Shown: positions 18,965 to 28,400, numbered from the stretch's first letter. The stretch is DNA of 64,000 nt from Maribacter stanieri (GCF_900112245.1 NZ_FOYX01000002.1:62001-126000), one strand, 5' to 3'. Notes: generated by a model not told the origin, from the sequence alone. Numbers and translations: made by a program.

Positions 18965-19549
18965 TTATTTACAAGCTTTTATACTACTCCAAGCTGCTTC
19001 AAATGCTTGATCCAATTCTTTGGCATCTAATTTTACGGATCCTCTATTTTGAGTGATCATTAAAAACGAAAGCGGATTTATAGAGTAGGCATACAGCATA
19101 TAATCTGACAGCGGTTTTATAATTCCCTCTTTTTTACCTCGTGCCCAAAGATCTAATAACGGCTGAAGGTGCTTTATACCTTCCTGCCTGCTTTCTTCAT
19201 CGATCATAGGAGTATTATCACACTGTGCCAAAAACATGGCATGTGCACTTTCTTTTAGCTTAAAATCTGCAATACGTTTCCATATAACTTCAAATCCTTT
19301 TTCAACAGACATGCTTTCGTCATATGTAGCAAAAGCATACGCAGTATAGTTAGATTTTACTTCTATATATGTTTTGTTTACCAAATCTTGCTTATTCTCA
19401 AAATAGAGATATATAGTTGCAGGTGATACACATGCCATTTTCGCTATTTTGCTCATTGGTGTTGCATGAAAACCATCATTGTTTACCAAGTCGATAGTAG
19501 CATTTATTAATGCGTTACGCTTATCTATACTTTTTTGAAGTGCTGCCAT
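18965..19549 (-). CDS. TetR/AcrR-family transcriptional repressor
   Basis: A 194-residue regulator. The N-terminal 50 residues are the TetR helix-turn-helix (NDGFHATPMSKIAKMACVSPATIYLYFENKQDL). The C-terminal part is a helical ligand-binding domain. It is the first gene of the operon that ends in yqhD. A perfect inverted repeat at 19580-19593, inside its promoter, is the likely operator, so autorepression and induction by an electrophile or aldehyde are inferred. Confidence 0.93.
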   Translation of the reverse strand: MAALQKSIDKRNALINATIDLVNNDGFHATPMSKIAKMACVSPATIYLYFENKQDLVNKTYIEVKSNYTAYAFATYDESMSVEKGFEVIWKRIADFKLKESAHAMFLAQCDNTPMIDEESRQEGIKHLQPLLDLWARGKKEGIIKPLSDYMLYAYSINPLSFLMITQNRGSVKLDAKELDQAFEAAWSSIKACK

Positions 19550-19566
19550 AATTGTAATATCTGAGA

Positions 19567-19574
19567 CAAAGATA
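19567..19574 (-). promoter_or_regulatory. -7 box of the TetR-YqhD operon
   Basis: The minus strand reads TATCTTTG, fitting TAnnTTTG, 18 nt upstream of the tetR start. The operator palindrome begins 5 nt upstream of this box. Confidence 0.6.
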
Positions 19575-19579
19575 TAAAA

Positions 19580-19593
19580 AATGAACGTTCATT
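19580..19593. promoter_or_regulatory. Perfect palindromic TetR operator
   Basis: AATGAACGTTCATT is a perfect 14-bp inverted repeat. It lies between the -7 box (19567-19574) and the expected -33 region of the tetR promoter, where a bound repressor would exclude RNA polymerase. TGAACGTTCA-type sites are common for TetR-family proteins. Confidence 0.8.
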
Positions 19594-19632
19594 CTTTTTT
19601 ATTAACAGAACTTTAATTTAAAGAAAGATTAT

Positions 19633-19676
19633 ATGGGTTGTCCTAATTGATTATTGACAATTACGACAACCCATAA
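19633..19676. repeat. Long inverted repeat (17-bp stem) in the tetR-patatin gap
   Basis: TATGGGTTGTC pairs with GACAACCCATA. After one C-C mismatch, TAATTG pairs with CAATTA around an 8-nt loop. No T-run follows on either strand, so it is not a typical terminator. The rest of the 19594-19855 gap is AT-rich, with nothing else I can name. Confidence 0.7.
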
Positions 19677-19855
19677 TTACTGGAGTTTTATTCAAAGTCA
19701 AAAAAAAATATAATTACCTCATATATTCTAAGAACATCCTACAAACATCATATTTTATATTTTTCTATATTTAAGTATTCCTATAAAGGTAGTTCCCACG
19801 TCCTTTTGGTTATCTAATTTAATCTCTCTTTTTAGGTAAACATATATTTTTGAAA

Positions 19856-21058
19856 ATGTATAAAATTCTATCCCTTGATGGCGGCGGAAGCTGGGCTATT
19901 ATTCAATTACTCACCTTAAAAGACAGATTTGGTAATATAAGAGGCCATCAAATATTACGAAAATTCAACTTGGTAATAGCTAATTCTGGCGGTAGTATTG
20001 TATTAGCTGCTCTTGCAGAAAACTATACCATAGACGAAGCAATTTCCCTTTTTAAAGAAAAGAAAAATAGGGAGAAGATATTTCATAAAAACACTTTTAA
20101 AGACCGTTATTTTCCAGTTGATTACTTAGGATTATTTAATGCTGGCTTTGGACCAAAATATAGTCAAAAAAAGAAGAAAGAGGCTTTTGAAAGTTTATTT
20201 CCAGAGATAGATAAAGTTCAAATGAACGAACTACCTAAATTCATTGGTAATGAGTCTCTAAAAATAGTTGTTGCCACGTATGATGCCTTAAATAATCGTG
20301 CTAAATTCTTTAAGTCTTTCTCGTCAAATCCTGAAAGTTATGATTCGGTAAGATTAACACAGGCAATAAACGGCTCTTCTAATGCTCCGGTCCAGTATTT
20401 TGATTTTCCAGCGCGGTTTAAGGCTAAGCAAAGTGATATTTATTATGAGCTATGGGATGGCGCATTAGGCGGATTCAACAATCCAATTTTAGCGGGAATA
20501 ATTGAAGCTTATAAGCTTGGAATTGACCTAAAAACAATTCAAGTTATCTCTCTAGGAACAAGTAACTCATTGATGTCATCTGATGCCAAAGAAAACTTTT
20601 GGAATTGGAAACAAATCGCCTTAAAATTTAGAAGAAAGAAATTGAGTTTTTCTAAATGGAAACCCCAATTAAACTTCTTCAAAGAAACCGTTTTACACCA
20701 AGCTAAAACTATTCTTTATCAACCGCCAGACACTGCAAATTATATTGCTATGATGTTCTTAAAAGTAGCTACTAGCAAAAACCTTAACGACCAAATTATA
20801 CGGTTATCGCCACTTATTCACTATGATGAGAACACTTCAAAAGCTATTGTACCATTAGTTCAACAATTATATCAATTAGATATGGATTTAACAACTGATG
20901 AAGAAATAGATACTCTTATTGCATGTTTTAATGCATGGAAAGATGGTAAACTATATAATCAACCTATAGAGTTTAAAGTAGAGCGCAATAACGACCTTTT
21001 GTTTTTGCAGGGAGATAGGTGGTATAAAAATGGAATGGAAAGATGGCGTGATTGGTAA
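19856..21058 (+). CDS. Patatin-like phospholipase domain protein (plant-patatin type)
   Basis: A 400-residue protein. The frame also allows a TTG at 19850, but the ATG at 19856 (MYKILSLDGGG) is the natural start. Seen: oxyanion loop DGGGSWA (8-14), a nucleophile-elbow-like ANSGG (42-46, Ser44) instead of GxSxG, and the dyad motif DGALGG near residue 200. The C-terminal 150 residues are helical and specific to this subfamily. It is likely a cytoplasmic acyl hydrolase. The missing first glycine of the elbow is unusual but also occurs in bacterial CBASS-like and stand-alone patatins. No nucleotide cyclase lies beside it. Confidence 0.8.
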   Translation: MYKILSLDGGGSWAIIQLLTLKDRFGNIRGHQILRKFNLVIANSGGSIVLAALAENYTIDEAISLFKEKKNREKIFHKNTFKDRYFPVDYLGLFNAGFGPKYSQKKKKEAFESLFPEIDKVQMNELPKFIGNESLKIVVATYDALNNRAKFFKSFSSNPESYDSVRLTQAINGSSNAPVQYFDFPARFKAKQSDIYYELWDGALGGFNNPILAGIIEAYKLGIDLKTIQVISLGTSNSLMSSDAKENFWNWKQIALKFRRKKLSFSKWKPQLNFFKETVLHQAKTILYQPPDTANYIAMMFLKVATSKNLNDQIIRLSPLIHYDENTSKAIVPLVQQLYQLDMDLTTDEEIDTLIACFNAWKDGKLYNQPIEFKVERNNDLLFLQGDRWYKNGMERWRDW

Positions 21059-21164
21059 GAATCTAAGAACATTACTTATTAATTATAAATTGCTTCTCTA
21101 GCAATGATGAGCTATTTTATCTAAGCTTTTTACCTATTTTTGAGAAACCACTATTCTATATATT

Positions 21165-21734
21165 ATGACATTAAGGCAAGCCATTATAATAATAGCAATT
21201 TTCATTGCTTCTCCTATAATTTCTCAAGAAACAATTCCATCAGAAAGTTTCTGGAACACTTTAAAATCTCATTGTGGCAAAGCGTATGAAGGCAGTTTGG
21301 TCTTGCCAGAAGAAGACGAAAGCTTTGGAGGTAAAAAACTGGTAATGCATGTTAAATCTTGTAGTCAAAATGAAATTAAAATTCCCTTTTATGTAGGTGA
21401 TGACAAATCTAGAACGTGGGTTTTAAAAAAAAACCAAGATATCATCAGTTTAAAACATGATCATCGTCACGAAGACGGTACTGAAGATGACGTTAATTTC
21501 TATGGTGGAACGGCAAGCAATGCCGGTAAAGAAGATATTCAGTTTTTCCCTGCGGATGTTGAAACACAAAAAATGATTCCTGGCGCAGCTACAAATGTTT
21601 GGTGGATAACGGTAAACGATTCTACTTTCTCTTATAATTTAAGAAGGCTAGGAACCGATCGTGTCTTTAAAGTGGTAATGGATTTAACCAAACCAATTGC
21701 AGAACCTACTGCACCTTGGGGATGGGTTGATTAA
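21165..21734 (+). CDS. Exported conserved protein of unknown function
   Basis: A 189-residue protein with a signal peptide (about 1-21, cleavage after SQE). The mature part has two cysteines (HCGKAYEG and KSCSQN), an HDHRHEDG stretch that could bind a metal, and ends in a Pro/Trp-rich tail (PTAPWGWVD). Similar proteins are, to my knowledge, common in Flavobacteriaceae without an assigned role. Likely periplasmic or surface-exposed. Confidence 0.65.
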   Translation: MTLRQAIIIIAIFIASPIISQETIPSESFWNTLKSHCGKAYEGSLVLPEEDESFGGKKLVMHVKSCSQNEIKIPFYVGDDKSRTWVLKKNQDIISLKHDHRHEDGTEDDVNFYGGTASNAGKEDIQFFPADVETQKMIPGAATNVWWITVNDSTFSYNLRRLGTDRVFKVVMDLTKPIAEPTAPWGWVD

Positions 21735-21852
21735 ACTATAGCAATATAGATTTTATAACATATACAGTATTATTGAAAATTAATTTTATCCTATTACCCT
21801 ATTTATATTTCACTTATAAGTAGTTTGATGTTACTCACTGCTTCACAGTAGC

Positions 21853-21860
21853 TATCTTTG
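21853..21860 (+). promoter_or_regulatory. -7 box before the DEAD-box helicase gene
   Basis: TATCTTTG matches TAnnTTTG, 14 nt before the ATG at 21875, implying a very short leader. A TTTG lies at 21824-21827, but the 25-nt spacing is longer than usual. Confidence 0.5.
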
Positions 21861-21874
21861 CTGAAAATTATTTT

Positions 21875-23209
21875 ATGTCAAGCCAATTTTCGGATTTAGG
21901 AATCAATAGTGAATTTCAAAAGAGTTTAAAGGAATTACAAATTTCTGTACCCACAGATATTCAGAAAAAATGTATTCCTGTTGTTCTGAATAAAAAAGAG
22001 GATCTTGTTGCTTTAGCTAAAACCGGAACTGGTAAAACAGCTGCTTTTGGATTGCCATTATTACAATTAATTAACGCCGAAAGCACCACAGTACAAGTGG
22101 TTATTTTAGCACCTACTAGAGAATTAGCACAACAGATTCACGCTAATTTATCTTCATACGCTTCTCATGCTCCTGCAATTTCTATTGCCGCATTATGTGG
22201 AGGTATTCCTATAAAACCACAAATAGAACGACTTAAAACGCCTACACATATTATAGTAGCAACACCAGGTCGTTTGGTTGATTTAGTAAAACGTGAGGCT
22301 ATAGATATTAAAAAATTAAAATACCTGGTTTTAGACGAAGCCGATGAAATGGTTACTGCTCTAAAAGAAGATTTGGATGTTATAATTTCGGGCATTCCAA
22401 AATCTCGTCGCACACTTTTGTTTACGGCTACCATGTCTGGCGCAATTAAACAGCTTGTTCAGAATTACATGTCTAAGCATGTAATACATGTAGAGGCAGA
22501 TATGTCTACATTAGGCCACCAAGGTATTGATCATGAATATGTAGTTGTAGAGCCAATAGAAAAGTTAGATGTGCTCATGCATTTCTTAAATACGAAAGAG
22601 GGGCAAAGGGGTATTATATTCTGTAAGACAAAAGCGGCGGTAAATAAATTAGCTAAAAACTTAGCTATAAATAAATTCTCATCTGGTGCTTTGCACGGTA
22701 GTTTATCCCAAGGTATTCGTGACCGTATAATGGGACAGTTTAGAGATGGTCATATAGATATTCTAGTAGCTACAGATTTAGCTGCCCGTGGTATTGATGT
22801 TAAGGATCTTGCTTACGTTGTTAATTATCATTTACCAGATACATACGATGCCTATGTACATAGAAGTGGACGTACGGCAAGAGCAGGAGCAAAAGGACTT
22901 TCTTTAACTATACTTCAAAAAGAAGAGGTTGCAGAGGTTGTAGATTTTGAAAAAGAGTTAGGTTTAACGTTCTCTAAATTCAAAAAAGCAGATGCACAGA
23001 GCATAGAGGAAAACAATACATTACTTTGGGCTAAAAAAATTTTTAAGACCAAACCTAACCGCGAAATATCGGAAGAGTTCAAAACAAAGGTTAAAACAGT
23101 GTTTCATCATTTAACCAAAGAGGAATTGGTTGAAAAAATATTAGCGAATTATATTTCGCAAAATACCGCTTCACAGTTAAAAGTAGAAGAACCTAAAAGA
23201 AAGAAATAA
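21875..23209 (+). CDS. DEAD-box ATP-dependent RNA helicase
   Basis: A 444-residue two-domain RNA helicase, cytoplasmic. In order: Q-motif (FSDLG...VPTDIQKKCIP), Walker A AKTGTGKT, PTRELAQQ, TPGRLVDL, DEAD box (LDEADEM), TATMS, then the C-terminal RecA domain with ATDLAARGID and HRSGRTARAG. All catalytic motifs are intact. The C-terminal tail (about 370-444) is Lys-rich. Such helicases act in cold-shock and ribosome or mRNA remodelling. Contrast with the one-domain stump at 14318-14929. Confidence 0.95.
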   Translation: MSSQFSDLGINSEFQKSLKELQISVPTDIQKKCIPVVLNKKEDLVALAKTGTGKTAAFGLPLLQLINAESTTVQVVILAPTRELAQQIHANLSSYASHAPAISIAALCGGIPIKPQIERLKTPTHIIVATPGRLVDLVKREAIDIKKLKYLVLDEADEMVTALKEDLDVIISGIPKSRRTLLFTATMSGAIKQLVQNYMSKHVIHVEADMSTLGHQGIDHEYVVVEPIEKLDVLMHFLNTKEGQRGIIFCKTKAAVNKLAKNLAINKFSSGALHGSLSQGIRDRIMGQFRDGHIDILVATDLAARGIDVKDLAYVVNYHLPDTYDAYVHRSGRTARAGAKGLSLTILQKEEVAEVVDFEKELGLTFSKFKKADAQSIEENNTLLWAKKIFKTKPNREISEEFKTKVKTVFHHLTKEELVEKILANYISQNTASQLKVEEPKRKK

Positions 23210-23232
23210 AGGGATACATTTAATTAAATGAC

Positions 23233-23269
23233 AAACAAAAAGCCGACTAAAATAGTCGGCTTTTTGTTT
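23233..23269. terminator. Bidirectional terminator between helicase and sigma-factor genes
   Basis: Near-perfect stem: AAACAAAAAGCCGACTA pairs with TAGTCGGCTTTTTGTTT around a 3-nt loop. The A-run and T-run on the two sides serve both convergent genes. Confidence 0.92.
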
Positions 23270-23292
23270 CAATATATGTAGCTATTAAAGAT

Positions 23293-24153
23293 CTATAAAT
23301 ATGCCTTCAACATTTCGTTATTAGATTTTCTTCTTAGAATTTTTACAGCTTTTTCTCTTATTTGTCTTACACGTTCTCTAGTAAGATCGAAAAGTTCGCC
23401 TATTTCACTTAAACTTTTAGGACTTCTATCTCCAATACCATAATAAAGCTTTATAATCTCACTTTCTCTACTTGGTAGCGTGTTTAACGCTTGATCAATA
23501 TCGAATTTCAAAGAATCCATCATCATTTTTGAATCTGGACTATTATTATCCTTTGAAGATACCACATCGTACAGATTTGAAGATTCGCCTTCTTGAAAAG
23601 GTGCATCCATAGATAAGTGCTTACCTGAGTTTTTCATGGCAAGTTTAACCTGTGCGCCGCTCATATCTAATTCTCTTGCAATCTCAACTGTACTTGGAGG
23701 TCTTTGGTAAGACTGCTCTAATGTTGAGTATACTTTTTTAATTTTACTTATTTCTCCAATCTTATTCAGAGGAATTCGTACCATACGAGATTGCTCAGAA
23801 ATTGCGGATAGTATAGATTGTCTAATCCACCATACTGCATAAGAGATAAATTTAAAACCTCTTGTCTCATCAAAACGTTTTGCCGCTTTGACCAATCCAA
23901 TATTTCCTTCGTTAATTAAATCTGAAAGTCTAATTCCACTTCCTTGATATTGTTTTGCTGTAGAAACTACAAAACGTAAATTAGCATTTACTAGTGTGTT
24001 AAGGGCAATTTGATCTCCTTCACGAATTCTTCTGGTCAGTTCCACTTCCTCATCTGCGGTAATCAAATCTATTTTTGATATTTCTTGAAAGTACTTTTCT
24101 AATGATTTGGTGTCTCTGTTGGTAATTTGTTTAGTGATCTTAAGTTGCCTCAT
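23293..24153 (-). CDS. RpoD-like sigma-70 factor, probable secondary (group 2) paralogue
   Basis: A 286-residue sigma-70 protein lacking region 1.1, as usual in Bacteroidota. Seen: region 1.2 (DLITADEEVELTRRIR), regions 2.1-2.4 (NEGNIGLVKAAKRFDETRGF, YAVWWIRQSI), region 3 (RPPSTVEIARELDMS) and region 4.2 HTH (LTRERVRQIREKAV). Compared from memory with the housekeeping flavobacterial RpoD, conserved places differ (YQGSGIRLSDLI instead of YQNQGLTLPDLI), and the tail lacks the usual ending. It is therefore more likely an alternative paralogue than the primary sigma. Transcribed alone. Confidence 0.8.
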   Translation of the reverse strand: MRQLKITKQITNRDTKSLEKYFQEISKIDLITADEEVELTRRIREGDQIALNTLVNANLRFVVSTAKQYQGSGIRLSDLINEGNIGLVKAAKRFDETRGFKFISYAVWWIRQSILSAISEQSRMVRIPLNKIGEISKIKKVYSTLEQSYQRPPSTVEIARELDMSGAQVKLAMKNSGKHLSMDAPFQEGESSNLYDVVSSKDNNSPDSKMMMDSLKFDIDQALNTLPSRESEIIKLYYGIGDRSPKSLSEIGELFDLTRERVRQIREKAVKILRRKSNNEMLKAYL

Positions 24154-24476
24154 ATATTTTTCTGTTTTTTATCGTTGTAAGAATATAACTTATATTTTAA
24201 CAATATCCTAATGAATCTAAATGTTTATTAAAATTCTTTTAATGATTTTAAATTATTTTTTAATAAATCCTAATTTTTACACTAACATTCAATGTAATTT
24301 TATCAAATTCATAATTTATAGGTAATTCTCATTAGATATTCGTTAGAAATTTTAATTAAAGTAATTCCAGAAGATTACCTAAATACCTTTATATAGGCGC
24401 ATATTCTCTTTTTTAATATGTGATAATTCGTTCTTATTTAAAAAAACTCGAAATTCGGAACACCAAATAAGCCGAA
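24154..24476. other. AT-rich intergenic gap between divergent sigma and aminopeptidase genes
   Basis: 323 nt, strongly AT-rich. It contains a widely spaced inverted pair (ATAGGTAAT near 24318 and ATTACCTAA near 24375). No ORF or clear promoter box that I would defend. Confidence 0.5.
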
Positions 24477-25832
24477 ATGAAAATTACCACAACCATTCTT
24501 CTTTTTCTTGTCTCTACTTTCTTTGCTTTCAGTCAGACTCCAGTTCAATCGTATTTTGAGTGGACAGATCTACCTTTTACCAAAGAGGAATTAAGCACAC
24601 GACGGGATAATTTAGCAAACACGTTAAAAAGGGAAGGTGAAACAGGATTAGCTGTAATACCTGCAAATGACGGATTTTCATTTGGTGAAACCTTTCGCTA
24701 AGCAGATGATTTTTATTACTTCACAGGTCTTGAATTACCCAACGCTATATTGGTTATGGACTTAAACCATAACACTACAGTAATTTATACTCCAGAACGT
24801 GATTTAAGATTTGAAAATGGTTCTAGGGTGAATGATTTTCCCGGAAGACCTTTATTAAATGACACCAGTATTTCTGATAAAACAGGTGTACCGTTGGCTT
24901 CCATGCAAGACTTTACAGAATTTATGAACAATGCCAGCAAAGAGAAAAATACAGTTTTAATAAATAACAATAGGGAAGGTGATATTAGATATGCGTCTAA
25001 TGAGTATGTAGCAACATATTCTCCCGTTCAAGTACTTTTACGGGCATTGAATAACAGGCATTCTGGCTTAAAACATAAAAATATGTACGAAGCCGTTGCA
25101 AATGTTCGAATGATAAAATCGAACTCAGAAATTGAAATTTTAAGAAAGGCTGCATCCATTACTGTTGAAGGTATAAAACAATCTGCAAAAACGATTAAAG
25201 CAGGTGTAGACGAACGTTTTTTAGAAGGAATATTAGAAGGCGATTTTAAAGTAAATGGCTCGCAAAGACTCGCATTCGGTTCTATCATTAAATCAGGACC
25301 AAATTCCCACTGGCCTTGGAGAATTTTGGCTACTCATTACAACCGTAGAAATAGGGTAATGGAAAATGGCGATTTGGTCATTTTCGATGTAGGTTGTGAA
25401 TACAATCAATATGTTAGTGATATTGGTAGAACCTTTCCTGTTTCGGGAACGTTTACAGAAAGACAGAAAGAAATTCTTGTAATGGAAACCAAAGTTGCCG
25501 ACAAGATCATTAAATTTCTAAAGCCAGGTATTACATTTAAAGATGTGCAAACTCTAACAAATAGTGTCATTCCTAATAATGCAAAACCATATATGCAAGT
25601 AGGTTTATTCTTTGGTCATCACTTAGGGCTTTCTACCGGAGATCCAAGTCTTTCTAATGCTATATTAAAGCCAGGTATGGTTTTTACCGTTGAACCTTGG
25701 TACTATAACCACAATGAAAACATATCGGTTTTTACTGAAGATATGATTGTTATTACAGAAGATGGCTGTGAAGTATTAAGTAAAGATTTACCAAGAACTC
25801 CAGAAGCATTAGAAGCTTTAATGAGGGATTAA
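24477..25832 (+). pseudogene. Exported Xaa-Pro aminopeptidase gene interrupted by one in-frame stop
   Basis: A single reading frame of 452 codons broken only by TAA at 24699-24701. The upstream part has a signal peptide (about 1-20) and the start of the creatinase-type N-domain. The downstream part continues without a frame change (ADDFYYFTGLELP) through the complete M24 metallopeptidase domain. All five metal ligands are visible: Asp in DVGCEYN, Asp in SDIGRTF, His in HHLGLS, Glu in VEPWYY and Glu in FTEDMIV. The family usually reads FRQxDDFYYFTG here, so CAA (Gln) to TAA is the simplest lesion. The rest is undamaged, so the loss is recent, a sequencing error, or suppressed. Confidence 0.85.
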
Positions 25833-26122
25833 TTATAGTATCATACATATTAGAAACAAACCATCACCATATTTCTATAACATACTACGTTGTAATTAAA
25901 CAATTACAAAATTCCAACATGTTACAACACCAATTACAATAAAGTACAAAATACCTATTTGCTTTACCGATAAAAATAACCCACCCGCTGATTAAAACCC
26001 CTTCTTCACTGAAAGGCTATTATTTCATTTAAACCATTATCTACATTTAAAATCTAATTGGGCATAAGCGGCTAGCCAAAATTATAGTTGCTTAAAAACA
26101 TCAATAACCCCTAAAAGATTAA

Positions 26123-27388
26123 ATGATGAGAAAAATGAAATTAAAGTATGGTACAGGCTCTTTGTTACTACTTCTTCTTGCTCATACTTCGTGTAGTGAT
26201 GATTCAGACAATATAACATTAAGCACTAATGACACTGACGAAATCATAGAAGTTAGCAGCACAGTAGACAGTAATTCCTATATATTGGCAGTGGAACCTG
26301 ATACTGGAGTGTTTTTAATTGACCATGATGGCAATACATTATTCGATTGGGACTTTGATGGCGACCAATTAGGTAATGATGCCGAACTACATGACGATGG
26401 TAGTCTAGTAGCCTCAATTAAAGTAAACAATCCACAAATAACTTTTGGAGGTTACGGCGGTGCCTTTAGAAAAATTAATGCCGACCAAACGATTGCATGG
26501 GAAATTAATTATTCAGGTGATTCTTACATTGCCCATCATGATATAAACTATTTATCTAACGGAAATATAATTTTTCCGATTTGGAAAAAGGTTAGCGCTG
26601 AAGAAGCTGCAGAATTAGGATTTTCTGGAAATTTCGACATTTACCCAGATGCTATTATAGAAATGAATCCACTTACCCAAGAAGTAGTTTGGGAATGGCA
26701 TGCTATAGACCATATTGTACAGGATTATGATGAAAGTAAAGCAAATTTTGGCGTAGTTGGTGACCTTCCAAATTTAATTGATATTAACTACAACAATGAC
26801 CAAACAGATGGGGATATAACGCATGTAAATGGTATAACATTAGATGAAGAAAACGACTTGTTGTATATGACCGTAAATTTTTATAGTGAGGTTTGGGTTG
26901 TTGACCATAGTACTACAACAGCAGAAGCGACTACAGGTACAGGCGGTAATTATAACCTTGGTGGCGATTTAGTTTATCGTTTTGGAAACCCTCTTGCTTA
27001 TGACAATGTAGGAGACGTAACAATGAACCGTGTACATTACCCTAATCTTTTTGATGACAATAAAATGTTGGTTTTTGTAAATAATAAATACGATAACCAA
27101 TCTGCCGTAGCAGAATATCAGTTGAGTCCGCCTTACGAGTTAATTGCTGGTCAGGATAACGAACCTACACTTATATGGGAATTTACAGATACCGACCTAT
27201 ATAGTAATGGACTTGGTAGTGGAGTTCGTATGAGTAATGGAAATACATTGATTTCAGAAGGCACGGGAACTATTTGGGAAGTTAATAACGATGGGGATGT
27301 TCTTTGGAAGTTTACCGATTACAATAGACCTTGGCGTGCTTATGCCTTTACCAAAGAAGACGAAGCAATAACCTCATTGGGTTTATAG
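26123..27388 (+). CDS. Lipoprotein, arylsulfotransferase (ASST)-like beta-propeller
   Basis: A 421-residue protein with a lipoprotein signal (LLLLAHTSC, Cys24) and an acidic Ser/Asp-rich linker. A six-bladed propeller-like domain follows with repeated pattern GxxLWDWxxDG (LFDWDFDGD, VVWEWHAID, LIWEFTDTD, VLWKFTDYN). Candidate active-site histidines lie in IAHHDINYLSNGN and THVNGI, as in arylsulfotransferases, which move sulfate between phenols in the periplasm. Starts at 26126 or 26135 (MKLKYG) are also possible. The true donor and acceptor are unknown. Confidence 0.8.
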   Translation: MMRKMKLKYGTGSLLLLLLAHTSCSDDSDNITLSTNDTDEIIEVSSTVDSNSYILAVEPDTGVFLIDHDGNTLFDWDFDGDQLGNDAELHDDGSLVASIKVNNPQITFGGYGGAFRKINADQTIAWEINYSGDSYIAHHDINYLSNGNIIFPIWKKVSAEEAAELGFSGNFDIYPDAIIEMNPLTQEVVWEWHAIDHIVQDYDESKANFGVVGDLPNLIDINYNNDQTDGDITHVNGITLDEENDLLYMTVNFYSEVWVVDHSTTTAEATTGTGGNYNLGGDLVYRFGNPLAYDNVGDVTMNRVHYPNLFDDNKMLVFVNNKYDNQSAVAEYQLSPPYELIAGQDNEPTLIWEFTDTDLYSNGLGSGVRMSNGNTLISEGTGTIWEVNNDGDVLWKFTDYNRPWRAYAFTKEDEAITSLGL

Positions 27389-27430
27389 TAGAATTGAAAA
27401 TTGAGTTTGGTTTAATTGATGTTGATGATG

Positions 27431-27460
27431 AGCTCTGGTAGTAATACCGGAGCTTTTTTT
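27431..27460 (+). terminator. Terminator after the ASST-like gene
   Basis: Stem AGCTCTGG with CCGGAGCT (one wobble pair) and an 8-nt loop, running into eight T. Confidence 0.88.
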
Positions 27461-27612
27461 GTTTGATCGGACATGTAATGAACCTCCTTAAAATACTTTA
27501 ATGATGCAAATACCGCCATTCACTAAAAACTTACAGGCATCCACTTAATACAACGCAACAGTAACGGATATTAGATTAGGTTTGGTGTGTTCACACAAAA
27601 TAAATCAACTAA

Positions 27613-28356
27613 ATGAAAGCATTTTTTTATCTGATAATGTTACTTAATATTGTTTGTAGCAACGCGCAAAATTCTCAAGACAATATTGTTTATGAGAGTT
27701 TCATAGATGATAAAAATGTAGTTGTAAAGCTAAGCACTATAGACCAAGCTACAATGCTATCTATGTTGCACGGGGGGGTCTATGTGTACTTTGATGTGAA
27801 AGGGAAAAAGAAAAAAAATGTTTCCATTCAGTATCCAATTAATGCTACACTGCCACAAAGACCGGACAAAAATGATAGAGAACGTAATAGAGAAGATAGG
27901 GATGAAGAAGCTCAAAAAGGACCTGACATAGCAGTCTTAATAGAAAAACTGCCTAAAACAGCCTCCTTTGTAAATTTCGATTCTGAACAAGAGTTTCATT
28001 TAGACTTAAACAATTTAGGTGTTACAATCACTTACAGCCTCGATGAAGAGGCTGAAGAATTATTATATATTCTTCAAATACCTAAGCACAATTTATTGTC
28101 GGGCAAGGGTAGTGATTTATCAAAATTATCAATAGGGGTTGTTTCTCCTAAAATTAAAACAGAATCAAAAAACGATGGTTCAGGGATTAGTTTTGGAGGT
28201 GGGAACCAAAGCGGCGGACCTGGTGGAAGTGGAGGTGGACCTGGAGGTCCAGGCGGTGGCGGTCGTGGCGGATCACAAAACGGACCACCTATTCAAGATC
28301 AAAGACAAGAAAAGGTTTCTCTTAATTTCTGGTTTAAAGCTTTTGAAAATAATTAG
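27613..28356 (+). CDS. Exported protein with charged linker and Gly-rich tail, unknown function
   Basis: A 247-residue protein with a signal peptide (about 1-18). Residues 20-80 are beta-rich. A highly charged segment (83-101, Asp/Arg/Glu repeats) follows, then a second folded part (105-180), and a low-complexity Gly/Pro stretch (195-223) before a short ordered end (VSLNFWFKAF). The Gly-rich run resembles surface linkers. I do not recognise the family. It is convergent with the lipoprotein gene that ends at 28401. Confidence 0.7.
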   Translation: MKAFFYLIMLLNIVCSNAQNSQDNIVYESFIDDKNVVVKLSTIDQATMLSMLHGGVYVYFDVKGKKKKNVSIQYPINATLPQRPDKNDRERNREDRDEEAQKGPDIAVLIEKLPKTASFVNFDSEQEFHLDLNNLGVTITYSLDEEAEELLYILQIPKHNLLSGKGSDLSKLSIGVVSPKIKTESKNDGSGISFGGGNQSGGPGGSGGGPGGPGGGGRGGSQNGPPIQDQRQEKVSLNFWFKAFENN

Positions 28357-28400
28357 AATTTTGTCGCTCTTGAATCTTAATAGCAAAATTGAAATTCATA

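Noticed and set aside
19856-21734. Possible CBASS-like defence pair (patatin effector plus neighbour)
   Set aside because: The neighbour is an exported protein with a signal peptide and no nucleotidyltransferase motifs; no cyclase, TIR or Cap gene is nearby.
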